Assembly (NCBI RefSeq): GCF_900116105.1
Contig: NZ_FPAC01000001.1
Coordinates: 2,483,135-2,547,134, forward strand
DNA length: 64,000 nt
Reading direction: 5' to 3'
Source: Paenibacillus sp. 453mf
GTDB taxonomy: Bacteria; Bacillota; Bacilli; Paenibacillales; Paenibacillaceae
Below the pieces are notes generated by a model. That model was not told where the DNA came from. It saw nothing but the letters and a program-made list of their open reading frames with translations, and made no database searches. Numbering within the stretch: position 1 is the first letter of the stretch; the number at the start of each line of letters is the position of its first letter. Shown piece after piece: positions 52,392 to 60,410 of this stretch. The translations under genes and the position numbers were made by a program.

Positions 52392-54397
52392 TAGCCTTCG
52401 ACCCCCTTGATCTTCGACAATTCTTGCTGTGCATCAACTAGCTTACGATAAGCTCCCTCTTCGATCGCGAGCAATTCTTCATGTGTACCCACTTCAACGA
52501 TTTTCCCTTTGTCCAATACTACCAAACGATCGGCATTTCGCAGAGTTGACAGACGATGTGCAATGGCAAATGTCGTTCGTCCCTGTATAAGTCTCGAAAT
52601 GGCTTCTTGAATCTGACGTTCGGTCTCTGTATCGACGGAAGCCGTTGCTTCATCCAATATCAAAATTCGTGGGTCATGTATAATTGCCCGGGCAATAGCA
52701 ACACGCTGTTTTTCTCCTCCAGACAGCCTATGCCCTCGTTCACCAACACGTGTATCATATCCATCCGGCAGACGAACAATAAAATCATGTGCGTTAGCAA
52801 TCTTGGCTGCTCGCATTATTTCATCCGGTGTAGCATCAGGCTTGGAATAAGCGATATTATCTGCTATTGTTCCATCGAATAAGAACGTCTCTTGGAGCAC
52901 CACCCCGATCTTATTCCGAAGATCAATTTGAATAATCTCTGTTAGCGGAACTCCGTCGATGAGGAGGCTTCCTTCATCTGGATCATAGAAACGGCAAATC
53001 AGATTAATGAATGTCGATTTACCTGCTCCTGAATGTCCAACCAGCCCAATCATTTCTCCCGGCTGAACCTCCAGACTCACCCTCTTTAATACGGGATGAT
53101 GCTTCTCATAGCCATAGGTTACCTCATTGAACTGGACATGTCCCTTCATACTGCCAATATCACGCGGGTTCTGAGCATCAGGCACATCCGGTGTCGTATC
53201 AAGAATTTCGAACACTCGGTCTGCAGCAGCCAGTGCATTACTGGACCAGTTAATCATCTGGCTAATCCATTGCAGGGGACCAAACAGCATACCAAGATAG
53301 GATATTAGAGCCATGAGTACACCTAGCTGAAGCTCGCCTTGTATAACCGATGCTCCGCCATAATACCAGATGAGAAGTGTCCCAATACCAGCGATCAAGG
53401 AGAATAAAGGGAACATTCCCTGCCACAATCCCTCAATACGAATGTTGTGCTTCACAAGCTGTTCATTTACTTCACTATATCGGGATATCTCTGCCTTCTC
53501 TTGTCCAAAAGCTTTTACTACTCTTATCCCCTGAAGCGAGTCACCAACAATGACGTTCAGACGAAAAATAGATCTCCACTGCTGATACCAACGCCGCCCG
53601 AACTTCGGCCATAGAGATAAGGACACGAACACCATTACAGGCATAGGCAATAGCGCAAAGAGAGTCAGCTTCCAGTCGAGTCCAAACATAATAGCAAAGA
53701 TGGCAACCACTCGAAGAGATTCCCCGGTTACCCAGATAATACCGTCTGTCATGAATTGCCGCATCGCCTCCGAGTCACTGTTGACCCGGCCAATAAATTG
53801 CGAGGTTTGTCTGCGGTCAAAGAAGGACAGGGACAGCTTCATTAATGCGTGATAGATATCCTTTCGAATGTCCCCCATTAACTTGGAACCGACCCATACT
53901 CCCAGCAATCCGCGAAACGTTTGCATGACCGATGTGACCAGCATCGCAGCTCCTAAGCCGACGACTAGCCACAGTAATGAGTCTGCTATTGAATCCGGTT
54001 TCAAGACATCATCTATCATAATCTTCGTTAAATAAGGCGGGATTAGTTCGACAAGAGTAGTTAATACAAGTAAGATTCCAGCCACAATCATTTGTCCTTT
54101 ATACGGCTTTGCGTACTGGAGCATGCGAAGAAGAACTTTCCCATTATCTTTGCAGACAGGACATGTCTGCGTTCCTTCCGCCAGTGGATGCTCGCAATTC
54201 GGGCAATATCGCGGAATTTCTTTTTCCGAAGCAGTTGGCAGCTCTTCCTGCTGAATCACTGCACATATCAGCTTAGCTGCGAAACTATAGACCGCCGTAA
54301 GGGCGGCCGTATATCTCGCTATAACAACAGGACCTTTGGAAGTATCGGCAATTAAGGAGCCGCCGCTTATTCCGCTGACGGCTCGGGCTTCTGTCAT
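52391..54397 (-). CDS. ABC exporter (permease-ATPase) with N-terminal zinc-ribbon, 5' end frameshifted
   Basis: The intact frame (668 residues) encodes a half-transporter: zinc ribbon (Cys65, Cys68, Cys79, Cys82; CPNC..CPVC), six membrane helices (about 95-380), and an ATPase domain with Walker A GLVGHSGAGKST, signature LSGGEKQR, DPRILILDEATAS and AIAHRLST. The frame begins at ATG 54397 with only a weak site (GGAAG). The real N-terminus probably lies further upstream in another frame, separated by a frameshift (see next entry). Substrate unknown; coupled to DUF1854. Confidence 0.85.
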   Translation of the reverse strand: MTEARAVSGISGGSLIADTSKGPVVIARYTAALTAVYSFAAKLICAVIQQEELPTASEKEIPRYCPNCEHPLAEGTQTCPVCKDNGKVLLRMLQYAKPYKGQMIVAGILLVLTTLVELIPPYLTKIMIDDVLKPDSIADSLLWLVVGLGAAMLVTSVMQTFRGLLGVWVGSKLMGDIRKDIYHALMKLSLSFFDRRQTSQFIGRVNSDSEAMRQFMTDGIIWVTGESLRVVAIFAIMFGLDWKLTLFALLPMPVMVFVSLSLWPKFGRRWYQQWRSIFRLNVIVGDSLQGIRVVKAFGQEKAEISRYSEVNEQLVKHNIRIEGLWQGMFPLFSLIAGIGTLLIWYYGGASVIQGELQLGVLMALISYLGMLFGPLQWISQMINWSSNALAAADRVFEILDTTPDVPDAQNPRDIGSMKGHVQFNEVTYGYEKHHPVLKRVSLEVQPGEMIGLVGHSGAGKSTFINLICRFYDPDEGSLLIDGVPLTEIIQIDLRNKIGVVLQETFLFDGTIADNIAYSKPDATPDEIMRAAKIANAHDFIVRLPDGYDTRVGERGHRLSGGEKQRVAIARAIIHDPRILILDEATASVDTETERQIQEAISRLIQGRTTFAIAHRLSTLRNADRLVVLDKGKIVEVGTHEELLAIEEGAYRKLVDAQQELSKIKGVEG

Positions 54398-54584
54398 TTG
54401 CTGTACTTCCAGCCTGCTTATATTGACTCCTTGTGGAGTCCAGACCGTGACCTCTTCCCTGGTCGATCACGATCCACTGTTCTCCAAAATGTCCATTGTG
54501 TAATAAATCTGTCCGTGCGCTGAATAACAATGGATCTTCAATTTGACTTCCGATCGAACTCGGAAGCCCTTGGACTATCGACAA
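54398..54584 (-). pseudogene. N-terminal fragment of the ABC exporter, out of frame
   Basis: From TTG 54584 (GGGAGAG eight bases upstream) the minus strand reads LSIVQGLPSSIGSQIEDPLL .. HNGHFGEQWIVIDQG and then continues, in a different frame, as REEVTVWTPQGVNISRLEVQQM before the ATG of the main gene. The two parts together look like a PH-like domain leading into the ..SGISGGSLIADTSKGP.. segment. The shift falls at about 54450-54475. Single-base indel, decay or sequencing error are all possible; the domain may now be lost or supplied by reinitiation. Confidence 0.7.
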
Positions 54585-54615
54585 TGAAGACACTCTCCCA
54601 TCCTAAGCATCCTAG

Positions 54616-54882
54616 TTACCTGGACTTCACAACGATTTTGCGAATGCTCTCACTGGATAGATGATACTTCTGCTCCAGCTCCGAAACAGACCATCCTTTG
54701 GAATAATACAGTGAAATCTCTGCGTTGCGCTGAGCTAGCTGCTTGCGGGCTCCGCTCTTTTCTCCCCAGCGTGCACGCTCTTCGGTAGCTTTTGGGATGT
54801 AGATGAGATCTCCTTGAATATACTTTTGAATCTCTTTCAGCAAGCTAGGGGGAAGCGCATCTCTTCCATTTTTGTACATCAC
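54616..54882 (-). CDS. CD3324 family (Mor-like) DNA-binding protein
   Basis: An 88-residue protein: conserved KNGRDALPPSLLKEIQKYIQGDLIYIPK at the N-terminus and a C-terminal helix-turn-helix (WSVSELEQKYHLSSESIRKIV). These proteins resemble the Mor transcription activator and are common but uncharacterised in Bacillota. GTG 54882 is nine bases after GAGGAGG; ATG 54879 is equivalent. A small ORF overlaps its start (next entry). Downstream, on the same strand, is the ABC/DUF1854 pair. Confidence 0.82.
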   Translation of the reverse strand: MMYKNGRDALPPSLLKEIQKYIQGDLIYIPKATEERARWGEKSGARKQLAQRNAEISLYYSKGWSVSELEQKYHLSSESIRKIVVKSR

Positions 54883-54952
54883 GATAAATATCCTCCTCGA
54901 ATACGGTTCTCTGGCCACTCACGTCATCACTTACAAACACATTTAAAATCAT
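54845..54952 (-). CDS. Possible 35-residue leader ORF overlapping the CD3324 gene
   Basis: ATG 54952 follows AAAGGAG at eight bases. The peptide MILNVFVSDDVSGQRT.. ends at TAG 54845-54847, overlapping the CD3324 start by 38 bases; the CD3324 ribosome site lies inside it. It has no recognisable domain and a Cys/Lys-rich end. Probably an upstream ORF that couples or regulates translation, or a tiny protein. Support is the ribosome site and position only. Confidence 0.35.
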   Translation of the reverse strand: MILNVFVSDDVSGQRTVFEEDIYRDVQKWKRCASP

Positions 54953-55128
54953 GTTCGCATCTCCTTTCGTTCATTTTTTGGTTGTTGTAACCTTCTCACG
55001 GAAACTATGCCCTCAAAAAAATAAAAAAACCCTGAACGTTTACAAATGTCCATAGGCAGTCCTCTTGATTATTCATAAGCTAAACATTACACACATCATC
55101 CATCTCACGCTTCATTCAAAATTCCTTG

Positions 55129-55212
55129 TCATGATCGCGTATCGGTATAGAGGTACCTTGCTTTGAGCATATTCAGTTGTTCCTGTCGTTGAAGTTTGAA
55201 TGACGGCTGCAT
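55129..55212 (-). CDS. Possible 27-residue ORF in the 54953-55785 gap
   Basis: ATG 55212 lies eight bases after GAGAGGAG; the peptide MQPSFKLQRQEQLNMLKARY.. ends at TGA 55129-55131. It is basic and helix-like (LQRQEQLNMLKA). No homologue recognised. The surrounding 830-base gap is otherwise poorly coding, with AT-rich stretches and a poly-T tract near 55008-55027. Confidence 0.3.
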   Translation of the reverse strand: MQPSFKLQRQEQLNMLKARYLYTDTRS

Positions 55213-55454
55213 TGTACTTTCTCCTCTCTTCTTAAGATTAGATTTCGCCTGATATTCAGCAAGTTAGCATGTGGCAAAATCTTCAATATGTAAAACTAAA
55301 CTTATTATAATGAAAGCATTGTTATATAGGCAAGAAATAGTTTTTAAAATTTACAAATTTTATAACTCCGATCAAATGGAATCAAAGAATTCCGATACAC
55401 ACGTTTCCTAAGAAGAATGACACTTTCGTAAGCTTCCATGCGATCTATAGTTAA

Positions 55455-55550
55455 TTAATGAGAGGAGACATTAGCCTCCTCCCATGCTAAACGCACAACT
55501 TCCGCACTTAAGCGAAAGTCACCTCGCGCTCATTGATCAATTGGATCATC
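55455..55550 (-). other. Possible decayed coding remnant
   Basis: On the minus strand, adjoining frames read ..IQLINEREVTFA (stop) and, shifted, ..ARGDFRLSAEVVRLAWEEANVSSH (stop at 55455-55457). The two resemble successive parts of one small gene disrupted by a frameshift and a stop, with GGAAAGGAG upstream. I cannot name the family. Treat as tentative. Confidence 0.2.
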
Positions 55551-55785
55551 TCCTTTCCTTGTATTTCGTCGGCCCCGACAACTACATTATATAATCCGTG
55601 ATTTCCATCAGGGTAGAGAAAGAAAAGTTATAACTAATCTTTACCGTAGTCGATTCTAAAGACCTGATTTCCATATAAATCGTAAACCCGCTAACAGCGA
55701 AAATCCTGATAACGAAAGCGGTTCCAGCTTGGAACTAGCTTAATCATCTATTTCTCCATCCAGCCACCCTGATTGAACGTTTTTT

Positions 55786-56163
55786 TCATCTGCTAAATTC
55801 AAGAAATTCAATTCTGTTGCCAAATGGATCATGGACATAGAAACGTGTGATACCTTCTTCTGTACGTGCCTCGTCATGAATAATGGTTACATTTTGCCTC
55901 GCTAGATGCACCTTTAAAGCTTCTATATTGTGAACATGAAATGCAGGATGGGCTTTGGTAGCGGGGGTAAAATCCTTCTGAACCCCAATATGTACTTCAT
56001 GAATACCACATTTAAACCAAACACCACCTCGTTTCTGTAATGGCTCCGGCTTTGGAATTTCGGTCCACCCTAATATCTCTTTAAAGAAATGACGTGCTTC
56101 TGATTCACGGCCTTCCGGTGCAGCAAGCTGAACATGATCAAGACCAACAAACCTAAACGACAT
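55786..56163 (-). CDS. VOC family protein (glyoxalase/dioxygenase-like)
   Basis: A 125-residue single-domain VOC protein, two beta-alpha-beta-beta-beta modules. The His of GLDHVQLAAPEG and the Glu of DPFGNRIEFLEF are the expected metal ligands; FHVHNIEALKVHL holds another His. Members isomerise, conjugate or sequester small toxic compounds; which one is unknown. ATG 56163 after AAGGAGGAG. Confidence 0.85.
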   Translation of the reverse strand: MSFRFVGLDHVQLAAPEGRESEARHFFKEILGWTEIPKPEPLQKRGGVWFKCGIHEVHIGVQKDFTPATKAHPAFHVHNIEALKVHLARQNVTIIHDEARTEEGITRFYVHDPFGNRIEFLEFSR

Positions 56164-56457
56164 CGTCCTTCTCCTCCTTATGAACGCAATTTACGTTTCA
56201 TTAGATGAAACTGAGTTTTAATTAATATCGTAATATTATTTTACCTAATTCGGACGGAAAGAGCTATCGCGTTTTTTGGTCTTGCAGTGCTACCTCAGAG
56301 TAAAGATGAAAAGCCTCGGACTCTTGTTCGTTATAAGTTACTTTGTAGGCGATAATCCCTGGAAGCAAATCGGTTATTCTAAAAGAATATAGACTGATCC
56401 TCAATGACATTTATGGATCAATTTTGAGATTTGTGGAATTGGTTGGTGAAGACAACG

Positions 56458-56488
56458 CAAAAAGGACCTGCAAACATGCAGATCCTTC
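56458..56488 (-). terminator. Terminator of the YitT-family gene
   Basis: Stem AAGGA-CTGCA / TGCAG-TCCTT (56462-56487) with TTTTTG on the minus strand. The remaining 56164-56450 gap shows no gene or clear motif. Confidence 0.75.
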
Positions 56489-56536
56489 TATTCTTTCGTA
56501 TACTGTTCAACTGTATCATCAATACCAAATAATCTT

Positions 56537-57427
56537 CTATCCTCCGGCAGCACTTGACTTCTTGACCCGGGTGGTGGATACGTGATGCTTGGTATCCTTA
56601 GCGCTAATAGGTAAATACGTTACGTACGCAGTTGCAGGCTTCGGTATCGGTAATAGCCCAACATCGGTCTTTGCCGGCTTCGGCTGCAAGATTTCCCTCT
56701 CATATTCGGGCAGCTTCTTCTTCGCTGCTGCTTGAGTAATCAGAGTTATGAACTTACTTGCAATCCATACAGCTAGCACCGTATACAACGTTTCTTTGAG
56801 TGGCATAAAGAGAAGCGACAACAGCAATACAATTCCGTCAAAAATAAAGAACACTGATCCGATCTTCATCCGGCTCCATTTGCTGAGGATCACCGCCAAA
56901 ATATCATCTCCGCCTGTCGCGCTTCCGCTCGCAATAACAATCCCTGCTCCCACTCCGGTTAAAATACCGGAAATGAGGGCCGCTGCCAGCAGACTTCCCT
57001 GCAGATCAATGACCAGGGGTGAATACCGTTCGCACCATTCATAAAATAATGAGAAAGATAAGGCTCCGAGCATGGCTTTGAGCATATACTTTCGGCCCAT
57101 AAAATACCATGCAATCAGAATGACGGGAATATCCAGCAGCAAGCTGGTGAGCGCAGGAGACCAACCGGCAACATAGCTGCCAAGCAGGGCTAATCCTACA
57201 AATCCGCCTTCCGACAAATGATTTACATAGTTGATGTGATAAAAAGCAAACGCCATCAGCATCGTCCCAAAAAGCATCATTCCGATACTTTTCAGCTCAT
57301 TCCGATTAAACATCGATCTTACGGCCTCGGTTACAGCCGTCCTTTTTCTGTTTTCGAATGAAACAGGTTGTTCTTGTGATATTACAGCCGCCTTATTCCA
57401 AAACAGAAGTTTTTGCTTTGTCCTCAT
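56537..57427 (-). CDS. YitT family (DUF161) membrane protein
   Basis: A 296-residue membrane protein with five to six helices (about 50-245) and the YitT signature IASGSATGGDDILAVIL (GG-D motif). The N-terminal about 45 residues and the C-terminal about 55 (Lys/Pro/Ala/Thr-rich: PKPAKTDVGLLPIPKPATAYV) are not in the standard family and the usual C-terminal DUF2179 domain is missing. Function unknown. ATG 57427 follows GAGGG; a start near residue 39 (MFNRNELK) would give a more canonical length. Confidence 0.82.
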   Translation of the reverse strand: MRTKQKLLFWNKAAVISQEQPVSFENRKRTAVTEAVRSMFNRNELKSIGMMLFGTMLMAFAFYHINYVNHLSEGGFVGLALLGSYVAGWSPALTSLLLDIPVILIAWYFMGRKYMLKAMLGALSFSLFYEWCERYSPLVIDLQGSLLAAALISGILTGVGAGIVIASGSATGGDDILAVILSKWSRMKIGSVFFIFDGIVLLLSLLFMPLKETLYTVLAVWIASKFITLITQAAAKKKLPEYEREILQPKPAKTDVGLLPIPKPATAYVTYLPISAKDTKHHVSTTRVKKSSAAGG

Positions 57428-57521
57428 ACAGATTCCCTCGCATTGTTTGTAGTTTGGTCAGAAACAGACCGAAACTAACGCGTAAGGAAAGCTGAGAGGA
57501 GTTCATCCTTCGAATATTCAT
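57393..57521 (-). CDS. Possible 42-residue upstream ORF overlapping the YitT-family start
   Basis: ATG 57521 follows GAGAGGTAA at five to six bases. The peptide (MNIRRMNSSQLSLRVSFGLF at the N-terminus) overlaps the first 35 bases of the YitT frame in another frame. Basic with one hydrophobic stretch. No homologue recognised; role could be translational coupling. Confidence 0.3.
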   Translation of the reverse strand: MNIRRMNSSQLSLRVSFGLFLTKLQTMRGNLYEDKAKTSVLE

Positions 57522-57592
57522 TTTGCTTACCTCTCCCTACGCATAGTTGGTCATTTTACAAGTGACTTTTTACTAATCGCGTAAGGGAAGCT
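57475..57592. repeat. Imperfect 20-bp repeat in the YitT leader
   Basis: CTAACGCGTAAGGAAAGCT (57475-57493) and CTAATCGCGTAAGGGAAGCT (57573-57592) differ at two to three positions. CATCCTTCG also recurs at about 57504 and 57643. The 57428-57920 gap thus holds a partly duplicated segment, possibly a structured leader; nothing else is clear. Confidence 0.45.
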
Positions 57593-57917
57593 ACGTATAC
57601 GAGGAATCATTTCGTTTCCAAATTGTCCTTTGGGGCTTCATCCTTCGGGGACTCATGGTATCCAGATCCTTTCTGTTAGTAATCATATATTCGTGCATAT
57701 AGTCAGTTCTTTAATATATGATTAAACTAATTATAACATACCAGAAACGGTGCCTGCTTGGTATTTTATACTCACTTTATTACATGCTCCATGTCCATTT
57801 CATGTAGCGGCGAATAGACTATTAATATTCAACCCATCGTCTTTAGTCGCATACCTCTAGTTCTTACGGCTCTTTCTTCAGGATGTGGTGCTTTTCGGTT
57901 CGTCAAATTCGGGTAAA

Positions 57918-57926
57918 TGGTATAAT
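57918..57926 (+). promoter_or_regulatory. Extended -10 promoter of the TIR-like operon
   Basis: TGGTATAAT (TGn followed by TATAAT at 57921-57926) with no good -35. A transcript starting near 57933 supports the ATG at 57978 rather than the longer frame that begins at 57885. Confidence 0.65.
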
Positions 57927-57977
57927 ATAGAAAAAGATCTTAAAAAAACATATCCCGTAAGCGAGGCGGAGCGGACT

Positions 57978-59015
57978 ATGAAGACGATTAAGCCTAGAGC
58001 GTTCATCGGATGTTCCCTTGAAGCGAAGCCTATTGCCGCAGCTGTACATGAAAATTTAAGGTATGCTGCTGAAATCACTCCTTGGTATGCCGGCGTATTT
58101 AATCCGAGCAGCTATACGATGGAGGATCTGGATAAGCAGGTTCGAAGCAGCGATTTCGCCATTTTTATTTTTCACCCGGATGACATCACCAGGATTCGGG
58201 GAAAAATGTACGCAACGGTACGGGACAATACCCTGTTTGAAATGGGTCTTTTTATGAGCCGATTGGGAAGAGGACGCATATTCTTTATATTACCTGAACA
58301 TGTTAACGAGCTGGATAGCAGTATGGATATTGAAGGCATGCGAATGCCCAGTGATCTTCTTGGTCTAGGGTCCCTGACTTATGAAATTCGTTCAGATGGC
58401 AACTGGGCACCCGCTGTATCGGTAGCGTGTCACAAAATTGCTGATATGATGGAAAGATTAGGCCCTTGGTCAGATATGTATTTAACAGAGAAAGTGAATA
58501 AAGTAAAGCAGGAGGAAGAGAATAAACGCATTCAGCTGCTGAAGCTGCTTCGTTTCTTTCGCGAACTACTGCGTTCCCGCAAAATTGATGATCAAATGCT
58601 CCACCGTATGAGCGATACACTGCGAACGGCTTTTGTATCACGGCCGCATTTTCTCGTACGCGGTACCACGGTGCACCGGGTTTCTCTATCTGGATATATT
58701 GAGCAGGTAGCTGGAAATGTCGGTGAGATTGGAAGGCGTTACTCCATGAATATCAATGACGGCAAACCGCCGGATGATCCCAGTCGAATCATGGTCGTTG
58801 ATGCGTACAAGGAGAACAAAATCAAGGTAAATCTGTATGATGATTATCTTGAGAAAGAGTATATGCTGTGCTATCCTGTAGCAAGTGGTTATGTATTTAC
58901 CGTACATCTTGTTGGACACCTCGAGGCAGGTGATGATCTATTCCAGCAAATTGACCGTGATAATCGCCAACTATTTAGTGCTATTCACGACCTGTTAGGA
59001 GGAGAGTTGGGATGA
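57978..59015 (+). CDS. CAP12/TIR-like nucleotide-binding protein with uncharacterised C-terminal domain
   Basis: A 345-residue protein. Residues about 6-140 match the predicted nucleotide-binding TIR-like family (CAP12/PCTIR type): RAFIGCSLEAKPIAAAVHENL, ITPWYAGVFNPSSYTMEDL, SDFAIFIFHPDD, VRDNTLFEMGLFMSRLGRGR and MPSDLLGLGSLTYE. Glu88 in LFEMG is the candidate catalytic Glu by analogy with TIR and TIR-STING NADases. Residues about 165-200 form a charged helix; about 200-345 is a mixed alpha/beta domain (YPVASGYVFTVHLVGHLEAG) that may be a GAF-like sensor. Start ATG 57978 after GGCGGAG. The next gene overlaps its stop by four bases. Activity and defence role are inference. Confidence 0.8.
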   Translation: MKTIKPRAFIGCSLEAKPIAAAVHENLRYAAEITPWYAGVFNPSSYTMEDLDKQVRSSDFAIFIFHPDDITRIRGKMYATVRDNTLFEMGLFMSRLGRGRIFFILPEHVNELDSSMDIEGMRMPSDLLGLGSLTYEIRSDGNWAPAVSVACHKIADMMERLGPWSDMYLTEKVNKVKQEEENKRIQLLKLLRFFRELLRSRKIDDQMLHRMSDTLRTAFVSRPHFLVRGTTVHRVSLSGYIEQVAGNVGEIGRRYSMNINDGKPPDDPSRIMVVDAYKENKIKVNLYDDYLEKEYMLCYPVASGYVFTVHLVGHLEAGDDLFQQIDRDNRQLFSAIHDLLGGELG

Positions 59016-59242
59016 AACCAATCAGACAGAGGCTCAACAAAAAAAGAGGAGCCCCAAAGGTACGTCTGAGTGCCGCGCGCGAAACAACCGGATCTGTACC
59101 GGAAGGTGACAGCGGCAACAGTTTCAAGAAGCCCGAGGTGCCCATTGTCACGCTTGGCCCTTCCTTGAAAGGCAAGGAACGCCCGTACAAGGTCATATTA
59201 GAGAAGGACGCACTCTACGATAAACCGCAATATATGACATAA
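59012..59242 (+). CDS. Small basic protein coupled to the TIR-like gene
   Basis: A 76-residue protein; the ATG lies in ATGA overlapping the TIR-like stop, with GGAGGAGAG upstream. The first 25 residues are very basic (MKPIRQRLNKKRGAPKVRLS), the middle is Gly/Ser/Pro-rich and the end (PYKVILEKDALYDKPQYMT) is more ordered. No known domain. Translational coupling implies a stoichiometric partner, regulator or nucleic-acid-binding subunit. Confidence 0.65.
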   Translation: MKPIRQRLNKKRGAPKVRLSAARETTGSVPEGDSGNSFKKPEVPIVTLGPSLKGKERPYKVILEKDALYDKPQYMT

Positions 59243-59246
59243 TTTT

Positions 59247-59285
59247 AGGCAGCATCGATCTTCAATGATCGATGCTGCCTTTCTC
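59247..59285 (+). terminator. Terminator of the TIR-like operon
   Basis: Fourteen-base perfect stem (59247-59260 / 59267-59280), six-base loop, then TTCTCTTATT. It closes the two-gene unit five bases after the second stop. Confidence 0.82.
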
Positions 59286-59300
59286 TTATTTAAGAGAGCG

Positions 59301-59702
59301 TTAAATGTTTGTACTCTCTGATGGTGCTGTAAGCTCTACCTTAATTCGGTCAGGATCTTCAAAATATACAGCGTAATGCTGCTCTCCTCCCGCATAGGGG
59401 TGAAGATTCTCGTATAAGATTAGGACTCCTCTATCCCTCATCTGACTGGTGAGCGAATCTACATGTGCTCTAGATTCGGCGTAAAAAGCAAGATGATTAA
59501 GCCCTACCCTGCACCTGTGATACGGCACATCAAGGAATCGTTCTTCTGCCTGTACAAATACGAGATAAGCCGTTCCGCATCTCCAGCTGATTCCCCTCTC
59601 CCATTTCTGATACTGCTCATACCCCAGCTCCGTTAGAAGCCATCCCCAGAATTCAGTGCTTCTCTTCAAATCAGAGACATAGATCTCTAGATGATGAATC
59701 AT
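59301..59702 (-). CDS. VOC family protein
   Basis: A 133-residue VOC protein (MIHHLEIYVSDLKRSTEFW at the N-terminus, GLNHLAFYAESRAHVDSL in the middle, YAVYFEDPDRIKVELTAP at the end). His and Glu metal-binding positions are present. Unlike the other VOC gene here, it is closer to the lactoylglutathione-lyase-like antibiotic or catechol group. GAGAGGAG before ATG 59702. Single gene, convergent with the TIR-like operon. Confidence 0.85.
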   Translation of the reverse strand: MIHHLEIYVSDLKRSTEFWGWLLTELGYEQYQKWERGISWRCGTAYLVFVQAEERFLDVPYHRCRVGLNHLAFYAESRAHVDSLTSQMRDRGVLILYENLHPYAGGEQHYAVYFEDPDRIKVELTAPSESTNI

Positions 59703-59939
59703 CGCTTATTTCAAGCTCCTCTCCCCATCTGTATACAATTTCCATTTGTCAGAAAGCATAAACAGATCTTATATTGAATATAATAATACAGGAACGTATG
59801 TTCTGTAAATATGACAGAAACTGAATCAATTTCATAACTCATCAAAACGATAAATACGATAACTATATCCTCTTAATTAAAGCAACTTAAGGTACGATGA
59901 AATGGATTCAATGACATATCATTTAAGGAAGTGAACGGG

Positions 59940-60326
59940 ATGTCTACACCATTCACTGCCCCGATCCCCAGTGAAGCAGACCATTTGCTGGTCAAAAAAT
60001 ATATGATGCTCATTCTCATGCTGGATGTGCTTGAGCAGGACATCCACACCATACAGCATGTGTCTCTGCATATGCCACAGCTATATGTCCATCATTTAAC
60101 CCGGATCCAGATGGATGTAACCCGAAATTTAACGGACATCCGAATTCTCATGCGTAGAAGCGGCATCCGCATCTACGAGGAGAACAAGCAGAAGGAAGGT
60201 TTTGAAATGCGCTACCTGTGCCGGGGATATCACCGTCGCTTATATTTACTGTGGACCTTCTGCAAAACCGAAGTAATGAAGGAAATGAGCGAACGACTGG
60301 GCATTGAGCTGACGGAACTGTCTTGA
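59940..60326 (+). CDS. Small protein of unknown function
   Basis: A 128-residue all-helical soluble protein rich in Met, Leu, Ile and Arg (YMMLILMLDVLEQDIHTIQH, RRSGIRIYEENKQKEG). No signal, no membrane helix strong enough to assign, no metal motif except scattered His. ATG 59940 is five bases after AAGGAAGTGA; a GTG three codons earlier lies inside that site. I recall similar Paenibacillus-specific proteins but no function. Confidence 0.7.
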   Translation: MSTPFTAPIPSEADHLLVKKYMMLILMLDVLEQDIHTIQHVSLHMPQLYVHHLTRIQMDVTRNLTDIRILMRRSGIRIYEENKQKEGFEMRYLCRGYHRRLYLLWTFCKTEVMKEMSERLGIELTELS

Positions 60327-60410
60327 CTGGGCAGCCGTTCAATTCGTATGATGTTAGGAAGATATATTCCTAGTAAAATTATAGGTTATTAAAATAAAGG
60401 GGACTTTCAC

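Noticed and set aside
55008..55027. Poly-T tract read as terminator
   Set aside because: No hairpin precedes it on the minus strand.
57885..57977. 31-residue N-terminal extension of the TIR-like protein
   Set aside because: The extended -10 box lies inside this stretch and the ribosome site fits ATG 57978.
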